NCBI GenBank assembly: GCA_031284385.1
Contig: JAISZZ010000170.1
Coordinates: 1 to 5,561, forward strand
Reading direction: 5' to 3'
Length of the DNA stretch: 5,561 nucleotides
Origin: Treponema sp.
GTDB lineage: Bacteria > Spirochaetota > Spirochaetia > Treponematales > Breznakiellaceae
Of this stretch, positions 1 through 4,935 are shown in pieces. Under the pieces are notes generated by a model that did not search any database, was not told where the DNA came from, and saw nothing but the letters and a program-made list of their open reading frames with translations. Position numbers and translations under genes: made by a program. The stretch's first letter is position 1, and each line of letters begins with the position of its first letter.

Positions 1-138
1 TGAAATTTCGATTCCGCCCGCAGGATCTTCGCAGGCCGAAAACACGCCCGCCAATATCAGTATGACGGGTACTACAAACGCCGCAAGAAACCGTGCCGTT
101 GGGCTTGTACTCTTGCCGAAGGAAATCTGCTTTTTCAT
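1..138 (-). CDS. Putative lipoprotein, N-terminal part (cut by window edge)
   Basis: This is the 5' end of a minus-strand gene; 46 codons are visible and the frame is open to the left edge. The start is an ATG at 136-138, preceded on its strand by GAGGTGAG, a good ribosome-binding site. The N-terminus has the three-part layout of a lipoprotein signal peptide: a basic segment (MKK at the start, further K/R up to about residue 17), a hydrophobic stretch (about residues 17-33, including FVVPVILILAGVF), then F-S-A-C with the candidate lipidated cysteine at residue 36, followed by an acidic ED. Spirochaetal lipoboxes tolerate bulky residues such as Phe at -3, so lipidation and membrane anchoring are plausible. 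The mature domain lies outside the window, so the function cannot be named. The gene diverges from fliI, with a repeat-rich 717-base region between them. Confidence 0.75.
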   Translation of the reverse strand, partial: MKKQISFGKSTSPTARFLAAFVVPVILILAGVFSACEDPAGGIEIS

Positions 139-242
139 AGCTCACCTCGCAATAAAAATTTCGGGAAATATCCCTTAAATGAGAATAAACCGGCCTTTTG
201 ACGGCCCGTTTGAAACGATGTTTTGATTAAGAGTTTTGTACT

Positions 243-256
243 GGGGGGGGGGGGGG
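243..256 (+). repeat. Homopolymer G14 run
   Basis: Fourteen consecutive G lie 104 bases upstream of the lipoprotein start codon; on the lipoprotein strand the run reads as C14. Tracts of this length are prone to slipped-strand length change. In Treponema pallidum, poly-G tracts upstream of some tpr genes change promoter strength. A similar effect here is only an inference, because no clear promoter could be placed around the run. Confidence 0.95.
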
Positions 257-261
257 ATTGA

Positions 262-362
262 GTCGCAAGCGCAAGCGCTTGCTTATGGAGTTTGTCGCAA
301 GCGCATAGCGCTTGCTTATGGAGTTTGCGCCGCAGCGCGTAGCGCTGCTTACCGCAAACTCC
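262..362. repeat. Three imperfect tandem hairpin units, about 32-33 bases each
   Basis: Unit 1 (262-293) and unit 2 (294-326) share the frame GTCGCAAGCGC, a 2-3 base spacer, then GCGCTTGCTTATGGAGTTT. Each forms a perfect 8-bp stem: 265-272 with 275-282 (spacer AA), and 297-304 with 308-315 (spacer ATA). Unit 3 is a diverged copy with a 7-bp stem, 332-338 with 342-348 (spacer GTA). It is nested in an outer perfect 10-bp stem, 320-329 (GGAGTTTGCG) with 353-362 (CGCAAACTCC). There is no T run after the stems, so this is not a standard intrinsic terminator. It looks like a dispersed palindromic intergenic element, but copies elsewhere in the genome cannot be checked from here. Confidence 0.85.
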
Positions 363-411
363 GGCCTTGTTGAAGCTGTGGGCGGATTTAGTCCGCTTGA
401 AAATAATCTGC

Positions 412-423
412 CGGTATATACCG
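412..423. repeat. 12-bp perfect palindrome CGGTATATACCG
   Basis: This is a self-complementary 12-mer in the gene-free region. It could be an operator-like dyad or chance. A weaker 5-bp hairpin (382-386 GCGGA with 392-396 TCCGC) lies just before it. No function can be assigned. Confidence 0.4.
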
Positions 424-500
424 CGGCGTATCCCGTTCCCCTGTTAGTCATAGAGGAAGTATAGCATAAACTGGAAAGGTGCGTCAAGCGCCGGATTAGC

Positions 501-539
501 GTCCGTGAATTATTCGTGTAATTCGTGTAATTCGCGGAC
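501..539. repeat. 9-base tandem repeat inside a 12-bp inverted repeat
   Basis: The outer arms GTCCGTGAATTA (501-512) and TAATTCGCGGAC (528-539) pair with one mismatch in 12 positions. Across the centre runs a 9-base tandem repeat, ATTCGTGTA at 512-520 and 521-529, followed by the diverged unit ATTCGCGGA (530-538). The combination of tandem repeat and flanking inverted repeat suggests an intergenic palindromic element rather than a random sequence. There are no spacers or adjacent cas genes, so it is not a CRISPR. Confidence 0.75.
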
Positions 540-548
540 CCTTTTCTT

Positions 549-613
549 GGGGTAGGTGGATTTTTGGGGGGTGGCGGAAGACGGCGCGTAAGCGGCGGCT
601 GGAGACAGGGGGG
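549..613 (+). other. G-rich stretch with several G runs
   Basis: The plus strand carries GGGG (549-552), two GG pairs (555-559), GGGGGG (566-571) and GGGGGG (608-613), with more GG doublets between them. The spacing allows a possible G-quadruplex in the first 25 bases, although at least one of the four G-runs would be only two long. This is weak evidence and is listed because the stretch sits just before the C15 run. Confidence 0.3.
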
Positions 614-659
614 ACGGACGATAAGGGTGACTGTGTGCCGCAAAAGGTATGGAAATCGT

Positions 660-674
660 CCCCCCCCCCCCCCC
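660..674 (+). repeat. Homopolymer C15 run
   Basis: Fifteen consecutive C lie 181 bases upstream of the fliI start. The run is opposite in orientation to the G14 run at 243-256, so the two form a 14-bp inverted G:C repeat around about 400 bases of palindrome-rich DNA. The tract is long enough for length variation, and its exact length in the assembly should be treated with caution. Confidence 0.95.
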
Positions 675-696
675 TCATGGGTTTATTGAGCGCGAT

Positions 697-747
697 GTCA
701 ATGAAATTGACACGTCAACGAAATTGATATGTCAATGAAATTGACAC
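697..747. repeat. Three tandem 17-base dyad repeats upstream of fliI
   Basis: Units lie at 697-713, 714-730 and 731-747. Units 1 and 3 are identical (GTCAATGAAATTGACAC). Unit 2 (GTCAACGAAATTGATAT) differs at three positions. Units 1 and 3, with the T that precedes each, contain the perfect dyad TGTCAAT-GAA-ATTGACA (696-712 and 730-746). Each dyad could fold into a 7-bp hairpin or serve as a binding site for a dimeric regulator. TTGACA, the sigma-70 -35 consensus, occurs inside the dyads (707-712, 741-746), but no good -10 follows at 17 bases. The array ends 108 bases before the fliI start and may regulate it; that is an inference. Confidence 0.85.
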
Positions 748-749
748 GG

Positions 750-768
750 CAACATAAAAATCATGTTG
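750..768 (+). promoter_or_regulatory. Small hairpin in the fliI leader region
   Basis: CAACAT (750-755) and ATGTTG (763-768) form a perfect 6-bp stem around a 7-base A-rich loop, directly after the 17-base dyad array. It is too AT-rich to be a strong terminator. If transcription starts upstream, it would be part of a structured fliI leader. Confidence 0.3.
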
Positions 769-799
769 TTTAAATGTGCCGCCCATTAAAGATTCACTC

Positions 800-831
800 T
801 TGAATTTTTTTACAATACAAATTAGTTTAAT
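800..831 (+). promoter_or_regulatory. Possible sigma-70-type promoter for fliI
   Basis: The 781-855 stretch is AT-rich, in contrast to its surroundings. TTGAAT (800-805) and TTTAAT (826-831, 5 of 6 to TATAAT) are candidate -35 and -10 boxes, but their spacing is 20 bases, longer than ideal. TTTACA (809-814) and TACAAT (811-816) are alternative boxes without good partners. I see no sigma-28 box of the TAAA-N15-GCCGATAA kind. The placement is tentative. Confidence 0.3.
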
Positions 832-855
832 ATTTCTGCGGTAGTAAGGAATAAA

Positions 856-2265
856 ATGGGAAAACTTTTTGCAAAGTATATGGAAACCGTTCAAAAGACT
901 GACACTATAAAGTTTGTAGGGCATGTATTCCGTGTGCAGGGGCTTCTTGTTGAAAGCGTGGGGCCGCAGTCTGTTGTGGGGGAATTGTGCGCCATCGAAA
1001 CCCGCGGCAGCGTTCTTCTTGCCGAAGTTACCGGTTTGAACGGCTCGACAGTTCAACTCATGGTATACGGTTCGACAGACGGCATAGAGCTTGGCGCAAG
1101 AGTTGTCGCTTCAGGAAACGGCCTTGAAATACCCTGTTCGCCCGATATGCTGGGACATATTCTTGACGCTCAGGGAAGACCTCTGGATGGCGGCAAGGGT
1201 TTTACAGCAACGGAACGAGTCCCCGCCATACGCGAAGCGCCGCCGGCGTTTTCCCGCCCGATGATAACGGAACGGCTTGTTACCGGAATTCGTGCCATTG
1301 ATGGGCTTTTAGCGGTGGGCAAGGGTCAGCGTATCGGCGTATTTGCCGGGGCGGGCGTTGGTAAATCAACATTTCTGGGCATGATCGCGGCCAGTACCCG
1401 CGCCGATGTGAACGTTATCGCGCTAATCGGTGAACGCGGCAGGGAATTAAACGACTTTGTCATCAATAGTTTGGGTGAAAATACGCTGAAACACTCGGTT
1501 GTAGTGGCAGCCACGAGCGATAAAAGTTCGCTTGAACGGCTGAAGGGCGCGTATACGGCCACCGCCATCGCCGAATACTTTCGTGATCTGGGTATGAATG
1601 TGATGTTGTTGTTCGATTCGATAACGCGATTCGCCCGTGCCCAGCGTGAAATAGGACTTTCCCGCGGTGAAAGTCCGGCTCACCGCGGCTATCCGCCCAG
1701 CGTGTTTGATCTGCTGCCGAAACTTCTTGAACGCGCAGGCGTGAGTGACAAAGGTTCAATTACGGCATTTTACACAGTGCTTGTCGAAGGCGATGACATG
1801 GATGAGCCGGTCTCCGACAATGTGCGCGCCACCTTAGATGCCCATATCGTGCTTTCCCGCCGCCTCGCTTCGCGGGGGCATTACCCGCCGGTTGACGCGC
1901 TTCAAAGCATTTCCCGTCTCGCCGATGATGTTTCCGGGCCGGAAACGAAGAAAGCGGTACGCATTGTTAAGCGGCTCATGGCCGATTACGCCGAATCTGA
2001 GGACATCATCAACGCGGGCGCTTACAAACAGGGGTCAAATCCCGATATAGATGCCGCAATTGCTAAACGTTCCGAAATCGAAGACTTTCTGATTCAGAGT
2101 ACCGGCGAACAAGCTACGCTGAGCGAAACATTGTCGCGGCTCGGAAAGATAGCGGGTATAGAGATACCGGAAGCGGAATGGATATCCTCAAACAAACAGG
2201 ATTTGCCTCCGTCCGGTTTGAATAACTCCAATGTACCGGTTGTAAAATTCTCTGAGGATATTTAG
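856..2265 (+). CDS. fliI: Flagellum-specific ATPase FliI
   Basis: This encodes a 469-residue flagellar type III export ATPase. It hydrolyses ATP as a hexamer at the cytoplasmic face of the export gate and helps feed rod, hook and filament subunits into the channel. An N-terminal beta-barrel domain (about residues 15-95) is followed by the RecA-like ATPase core. Visible motifs are the Walker A loop GAGVGKST (165-172), the catalytic glutamate in GERGREL (E193), Walker B LLFD (D254), GYPPSVFDLLPKLLERAG (278-295), and the hallmark GSITAFYTVLVEGDDMDEP (300-318), which separates FliI from F1-ATPase beta. Residues from about 443 to 469 form a polar tail beyond the usual end. The ATG start has AAGGA (846-850) five bases upstream. 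fliJ follows after 24 bases. fliH, usually just upstream in spirochaetes, is missing from this flank. Confidence 0.97.
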   Translation: MGKLFAKYMETVQKTDTIKFVGHVFRVQGLLVESVGPQSVVGELCAIETRGSVLLAEVTGLNGSTVQLMVYGSTDGIELGARVVASGNGLEIPCSPDMLGHILDAQGRPLDGGKGFTATERVPAIREAPPAFSRPMITERLVTGIRAIDGLLAVGKGQRIGVFAGAGVGKSTFLGMIAASTRADVNVIALIGERGRELNDFVINSLGENTLKHSVVVAATSDKSSLERLKGAYTATAIAEYFRDLGMNVMLLFDSITRFARAQREIGLSRGESPAHRGYPPSVFDLLPKLLERAGVSDKGSITAFYTVLVEGDDMDEPVSDNVRATLDAHIVLSRRLASRGHYPPVDALQSISRLADDVSGPETKKAVRIVKRLMADYAESEDIINAGAYKQGSNPDIDAAIAKRSEIEDFLIQSTGEQATLSETLSRLGKIAGIEIPEAEWISSNKQDLPPSGLNNSNVPVVKFSEDI

Positions 2266-2289
2266 TTTATGCGTTTTCAGGTGTAGCCC

Positions 2290-2676
2290 ATGAAAAAATT
2301 CACGTTTACTCTGGAAAAAATCCTTAAATTGCGCTCACACGCGGAAAACGAGGCGAAAAACGAGCTGGGGCGGGCGGTAAGTGCACTCTCTGAGATAGAA
2401 AACAGGCTTGCAGCCCTAGCCATAGAACAAAAAACCGCGACAACAAACCGTTTTTCGGGTGGAAATTCCCTGCCGTATATGTATAATTATGAAAATTACC
2501 TGCAAAGACTTGAGTCCGAGAAGGAACAACTGCTAAAAGCCGCTGCCGCCGCATCGCTAGAAGTAGAAAATGCCCGCGAACTTTGGATGGAAGCGAAATC
2601 CGGCCTAAAAATCATGGAAAACCTAAAGGACCGGAAATTCGCCGCCTACCGCAAAGACCGTGGCAAACAAGAATAA
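2290..2676 (+). CDS. fliJ: Flagellar export chaperone/stalk protein FliJ
   Basis: This encodes a 128-residue, highly charged protein with the FliJ layout. It opens with MKKFTFTLEKILKLR, the typical start of the family (M-K-x-F-x-F-x-L-E-x-x-L-x-L-R), and then runs as long alpha-helical coiled coil (about residues 8-60 and 70-125) with heptad-like spacing of Leu/Ala and many Glu/Lys. Known FliJ inserts into the FliI hexamer like the gamma stalk of F1 and links ATP hydrolysis to the FlhA export gate. It is slightly shorter than the usual 140-150 residues. It follows fliI by 24 bases and is almost certainly cotranscribed. Its ribosome-binding site is modest (AGGTG, 2279-2283). An in-frame five-codon minicistron (ATG 2269 to TAG 2284) overlaps this site. 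Assignment rests on sequence character plus position after fliI. Confidence 0.9.
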   Translation: MKKFTFTLEKILKLRSHAENEAKNELGRAVSALSEIENRLAALAIEQKTATTNRFSGGNSLPYMYNYENYLQRLESEKEQLLKAAAAASLEVENARELWMEAKSGLKIMENLKDRKFAAYRKDRGKQE

Positions 2677-2695
2677 TCACGCTCCAGCGGAATTT

Positions 2696-3355
2696 TTACG
2701 TCAGCTTTAGATTGCGTTTCAATTTTGTAAACTTGAACCATTTCGCGCCGTCAAGTTTTTTATTTTCGGAGAGGGTTTTGAACACGTATGCGGCAAATTC
2801 GTTTACCGGCGGCGGAATTTTCTCTTCGCAGGAAAAAGCCGTCGTCCTGATATACTCCGGATTGGAGTGGGCGAGAAGGCTGCCGGAAAAACTTTTGAAA
2901 GAACTGAAAATGGGGGCGGCAAGGATGCCTGACACCGGTTTTTCAAACAAAACAAGCGCGAGAGAGCCGCTCTGCCTTGCCCTAAAATGACGCGAAAGTT
3001 CATTGGCTAACAGCATATAAGATTTTATATGGTTGTTGACAATAATATCTATTCCGGCTGGGGAAAAATCAGAGGCCTCAGCGTTATCGGGCGCGGTACA
3101 AACTATGATGCCTCCGCTCAAATGCCCTACCTTGTTTTCAGCAGCCAAAATAAGACTACGGGCGGAAATAGGACTGCCCGGATTCCAGTCGAGCGATGCC
3201 GTTTTTTCGGCTGCCGCGGCGTGAGTAAACCTGCCAGCTCCGTTCCGGCTTTGAATCAGCGCCCGCGCTGTTTTTATATTACGTTTTTCGGCCTCTTCCG
3301 CGAGAGCCGAAACAAGTTCCATACCGGCTCCAGCGATGAGCATAGCATCATTCAC
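2696..3355 (-). CDS. Degenerate short-chain dehydrogenase (SDR)-like protein
   Basis: This encodes about 219 residues with a Rossmann-type SDR layout. Counting from the GTG at 3355, the first strand and turn AMLIAGAG (4-11) is followed by ALAEEAEKR at normal spacing, a central strand GGIIVCTAP (81-89), an Asn-containing helix region VNNHIKSYMLL (106-116), and GSLALVLFEKP aligned to the catalytic Ser strand, then FSSFK (150-154). Canonical SDRs carry TGxxxGxG, Ser and YxxxK. Here the second and third glycines are replaced (GAGMELV), Ser is lost, Tyr is Phe, and Lys remains. It is therefore probably not an active oxidoreductase. The start is uncertain: GTG 3355, ATG 3343 and TTG 3418 are all possible, none with a clear ribosome-binding site; an in-frame TGA at 3428-3430 sets the limit. 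It is convergent with fliJ, 19 bases apart. Confidence 0.65.
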   Translation of the reverse strand: MNDAMLIAGAGMELVSALAEEAEKRNIKTARALIQSRNGAGRFTHAAAAEKTASLDWNPGSPISARSLILAAENKVGHLSGGIIVCTAPDNAEASDFSPAGIDIIVNNHIKSYMLLANELSRHFRARQSGSLALVLFEKPVSGILAAPIFSSFKSFSGSLLAHSNPEYIRTTAFSCEEKIPPPVNEFAAYVFKTLSENKKLDGAKWFKFTKLKRNLKLT

Positions 3356-3418
3356 AGTGGATAGTATACGGCTTTGCGGCAATGTTGTGAAGCCGGCGCA
3401 ACACGCATGGTAATGCAA

Positions 3419-3618
3419 TTCAAAGTGTCATTTATTCGCAGGTGGGGGGGGGGGGGGTAATACTCCGCCCGCTCTGTGGCGAGGATGTCCATCTGGTTCG
3501 CCGCCAGAATAAAAGAATAAAGAATGTTTGCTTCGTGGAAAAACGTCAGAAAGTGTATTTCAACACGGTATAAAATTGTCACGCCAACCGGAGCGGTACC
3601 GCGCTGCGGGCTGCCGTC
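3419..3618. other. Intergenic stretch with poly-G tract, no supported gene
   Basis: This 200-base gap lies between the DJ-1-like gene and the SDR-like gene, both on the minus strand. On the minus strand a frame stays open from the DJ-1-like stop through the poly-C run and ends near 3352. It has no ribosome-binding site, and the part beyond the run overlaps the SDR-like gene in another frame, so it is not called. A 10-bp palindrome GCGGTACCGC lies at 3593-3602 just after the DJ-1-like stop, without a following T run. No convincing promoter for the SDR-like gene was found. Confidence 0.6.
3444..3457 (+). repeat. Homopolymer G14 run upstream of the SDR-like gene
   Basis: Fourteen consecutive G are read as C14 on the minus strand and lie 25 to 100 bases upstream of the possible start codons of the SDR-like gene (TTG 3418, GTG 3355, ATG 3343). 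After the tract, two of the three minus-strand frames stop within 30 bases and the third ends at about 3352 in a frame different from the SDR-like gene. A change in tract length therefore cannot fuse upstream coding sequence to that gene. If the tract matters, it would act on transcription or on the 5' leader. Confidence 0.95.
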
Positions 3619-4809
3619 TCAAGCAATGGAACAGCCCCGCCAGTCATCATAAATTAAAAACGGCGATGGAAAAGCCTTTTTATTGTTGAGCAGAGCTATG
3701 AGCGTCAATGCGCCAGGGTATCCGTCTGGCGTAGTACGGCACGTAATAAAATGTCCGTCAACCGCCACCGCATAAGAACTGCCGGCAGGCGAGAAAAACC
3801 GCCCCTCGCACCCTACAGCGGCGCGAAAATATCCCTCGGAATCAATGAGCGGATTTCCGCCTGTTCCCGGGATGCACCATTGTTCGGCCGCAACATACGC
3901 CGCGAGGTCAAATGCGCCATCTCGCCAGAAGTTGTCCGTGTCTTGCTCAAACGGCATAGTCCACCCCCACCCGTTTTGGTATTCGTCCAAAGTGGAATGA
4001 GTTGTTACTACCCGTCCGTAAAGGATTGATTTTTCAGTCAACGGCTCCAATGTCTGCAAAACAGCGAGTGCGCCATTACATTCACCCATAATAGGCTTGC
4101 CAAGCCGGTGGAACGCCAGAATCAGGCTGTGCAGTCCCCGGTCAAACATAAAACCCGGAATGGCTCCCGAACCGCCAGCAATGCATAGAGCGGAATAGTC
4201 CTGCGCTATATGCAACGAATCTTCCAACGCTTTGGTATATGCCGTAAATTGCTGTTTATCTTTAAAATAGTCCCCCACTTGCGGCGGCCTTGCCAGCGTG
4301 TGCAGGCTTACGATATTTTCTTTTTTCAGTATTGTATGTTCCGCGCTTTTTGGATTCAGAAACCGGAACGCCAACGCTTGCTCTGCGCTTGACACTACAG
4401 ACGCACGCCATGAGCTGTCAGCAAAATCAGGATTCATACTGACGCTAAGAAAATGCGGCGGAGAACCGTCTTCCGTACCTATTTTCACCTGATATCCGGC
4501 TTTGAGCAGGGTTCCGGCAACCAGCGTCAATTCGGATGCCCATACGCCGAATTTGGATGCCAAAAGCAACACCGGTTTCCGTGTCCCCGCATCGTCAAGT
4601 TTGATGTCATTACCGGTGATACGCTTGACCTCCGCAGCGACATCAAGGCTGCCATCCACCAATTTTGCAGCGGCGCCGGCGACAGGACGTTTTCCAGTCC
4701 AATTCCGTTCCGCCTCCTTGAAGCGTTTTTCCCAGAACGCGCATATATCTTTGCCGGTGCATTTCAGTACATCCGCTTCGCTTACACCAGTCATTCCTTT
4801 GGTTTCCAT
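3619..4809 (-). CDS. DJ-1/PfpI-superfamily protein (glutamine amidotransferase class-I-like fold)
   Basis: This encodes a 396-residue cytoplasmic protein with no signal peptide or membrane segment. After an N-terminal extension of about 77 residues comes the flavodoxin-like core. PVLLLAS (79-85) is the first strand. E93 in ASELTLVAGTLLKAGYQVKIGT matches the conserved Glu of DJ-1. AGGSGAIPG (211-219) and GKPIMGECNGALAVLQ (237-252) form the nucleophile elbow with Cys244. A C-terminal strand and turn, DGHFITCRTTPDGYPGAL (351-368), match the family's end. The residue after the Cys is Asn, where PfpI proteases have His and human DJ-1 has Ala. Family members include chaperones/deglycases, isonitrile hydratases and peptidases, so the reaction cannot be named. 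At nearly 400 residues it is about twice the size of simple DJ-1 proteins. The ATG start is well supported by AGGAG (4816-4820) six bases upstream. It is codirectional with the GH13 gene, 126 bases downstream of it. Confidence 0.82.
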   Translation of the reverse strand: METKGMTGVSEADVLKCTGKDICAFWEKRFKEAERNWTGKRPVAGAAAKLVDGSLDVAAEVKRITGNDIKLDDAGTRKPVLLLASKFGVWASELTLVAGTLLKAGYQVKIGTEDGSPPHFLSVSMNPDFADSSWRASVVSSAEQALAFRFLNPKSAEHTILKKENIVSLHTLARPPQVGDYFKDKQQFTAYTKALEDSLHIAQDYSALCIAGGSGAIPGFMFDRGLHSLILAFHRLGKPIMGECNGALAVLQTLEPLTEKSILYGRVVTTHSTLDEYQNGWGWTMPFEQDTDNFWRDGAFDLAAYVAAEQWCIPGTGGNPLIDSEGYFRAAVGCEGRFFSPAGSSYAVAVDGHFITCRTTPDGYPGALTLIALLNNKKAFPSPFLIYDDWRGCSIA

Positions 4810-4851
4810 AAAATACTCCTTTTACATAAAATTTGTGGTAACAACGTTTCC

Positions 4852-4880
4852 AGTATTTTTATCACCGGAGTTTGTTCCAA
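4852..4880 (-). promoter_or_regulatory. Weak possible promoter before the DJ-1-like gene
   Basis: In the 126-base gap after the GH13 gene, the minus strand has TTGGAA (4875-4880) and AATACT (4852-4857) spaced 17 bases apart, each matching four of six consensus positions. A nearby TATAGT (4882-4887) has no good -35. No strong terminator is seen in this gap, so read-through from the GH13 gene is equally possible. Confidence 0.2.
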
Positions 4881-4935
4881 AACTATAGACTCACGCTTGG
4901 CTGCAACCTTGACGCGAAGTCTCACCTCTATTCCA

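Larger units (their letters stand above)
139..855. other. Long gene-free, repeat-rich intergenic region
   Basis: About 717 bases separate the divergent lipoprotein gene and fliI. I find no credible coding sequence on either strand: the open frames here translate to low-complexity proline-rich or repeat-derived peptides with no ribosome-binding site. In order it holds the lipoprotein leader, a G14 run, three hairpin repeats, a palindrome, a 9-base tandem repeat within an inverted repeat, G-rich DNA, a C15 run, three 17-base dyads and an AT-rich leader before fliI. These are listed separately. No tRNA or other recognisable RNA gene was seen, and there is no trace of fliH or another flagellar gene. 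Confidence 0.8.

Noticed and set aside
262..539. CRISPR array
   Set aside because: The repeats are adjacent or internally palindromic with no unique spacers of regular length, and no cas gene is present.
227..643. 138-codon minus-strand open frame in the repeat region
   Set aside because: Its translation is proline-rich and made of translated repeats (NYTNYT, NSISKR) and the poly-C run; there is no ribosome-binding site and no family resemblance.
2583..2990. 135-codon plus-strand open frame overlapping the end of fliJ
   Set aside because: It is antisense to the SDR-like gene and overlaps fliJ in another frame; the minus-strand reading has recognisable fold motifs, this one has none.
3355..3460. 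Phase-variable fusion of upstream coding sequence to the SDR-like gene through the poly-C run
   Set aside because: All three frames after the tract were followed on the minus strand; two stop within 30 bases, including TGA at 3428-3430 in the SDR-like frame, and the third ends near 3352 out of frame.
3352..3582. 76-codon minus-strand open frame across the G14 run
   Set aside because: It starts at a GTG without a ribosome-binding site, reads through the homopolymer as poly-proline, and overlaps the SDR-like gene. The part before the run looks mildly protein-like but is too short to support.
3593..3602. Intrinsic terminator after the DJ-1-like gene (GCGGTACCGC)
   Set aside because: The palindrome has no loop outside the stem and no T run follows on the minus strand.
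3751..4029. 92-codon plus-strand open frame
   Set aside because: It lies wholly antisense to the DJ-1-like gene and reads as arginine-rich shadow sequence.
4887..4921. Terminator hairpin after the GH13 gene
   Set aside because: GACT...AGTC arms with partial inner pairing can be drawn, but mismatches and the lack of a proper U-tract make it too weak to call.
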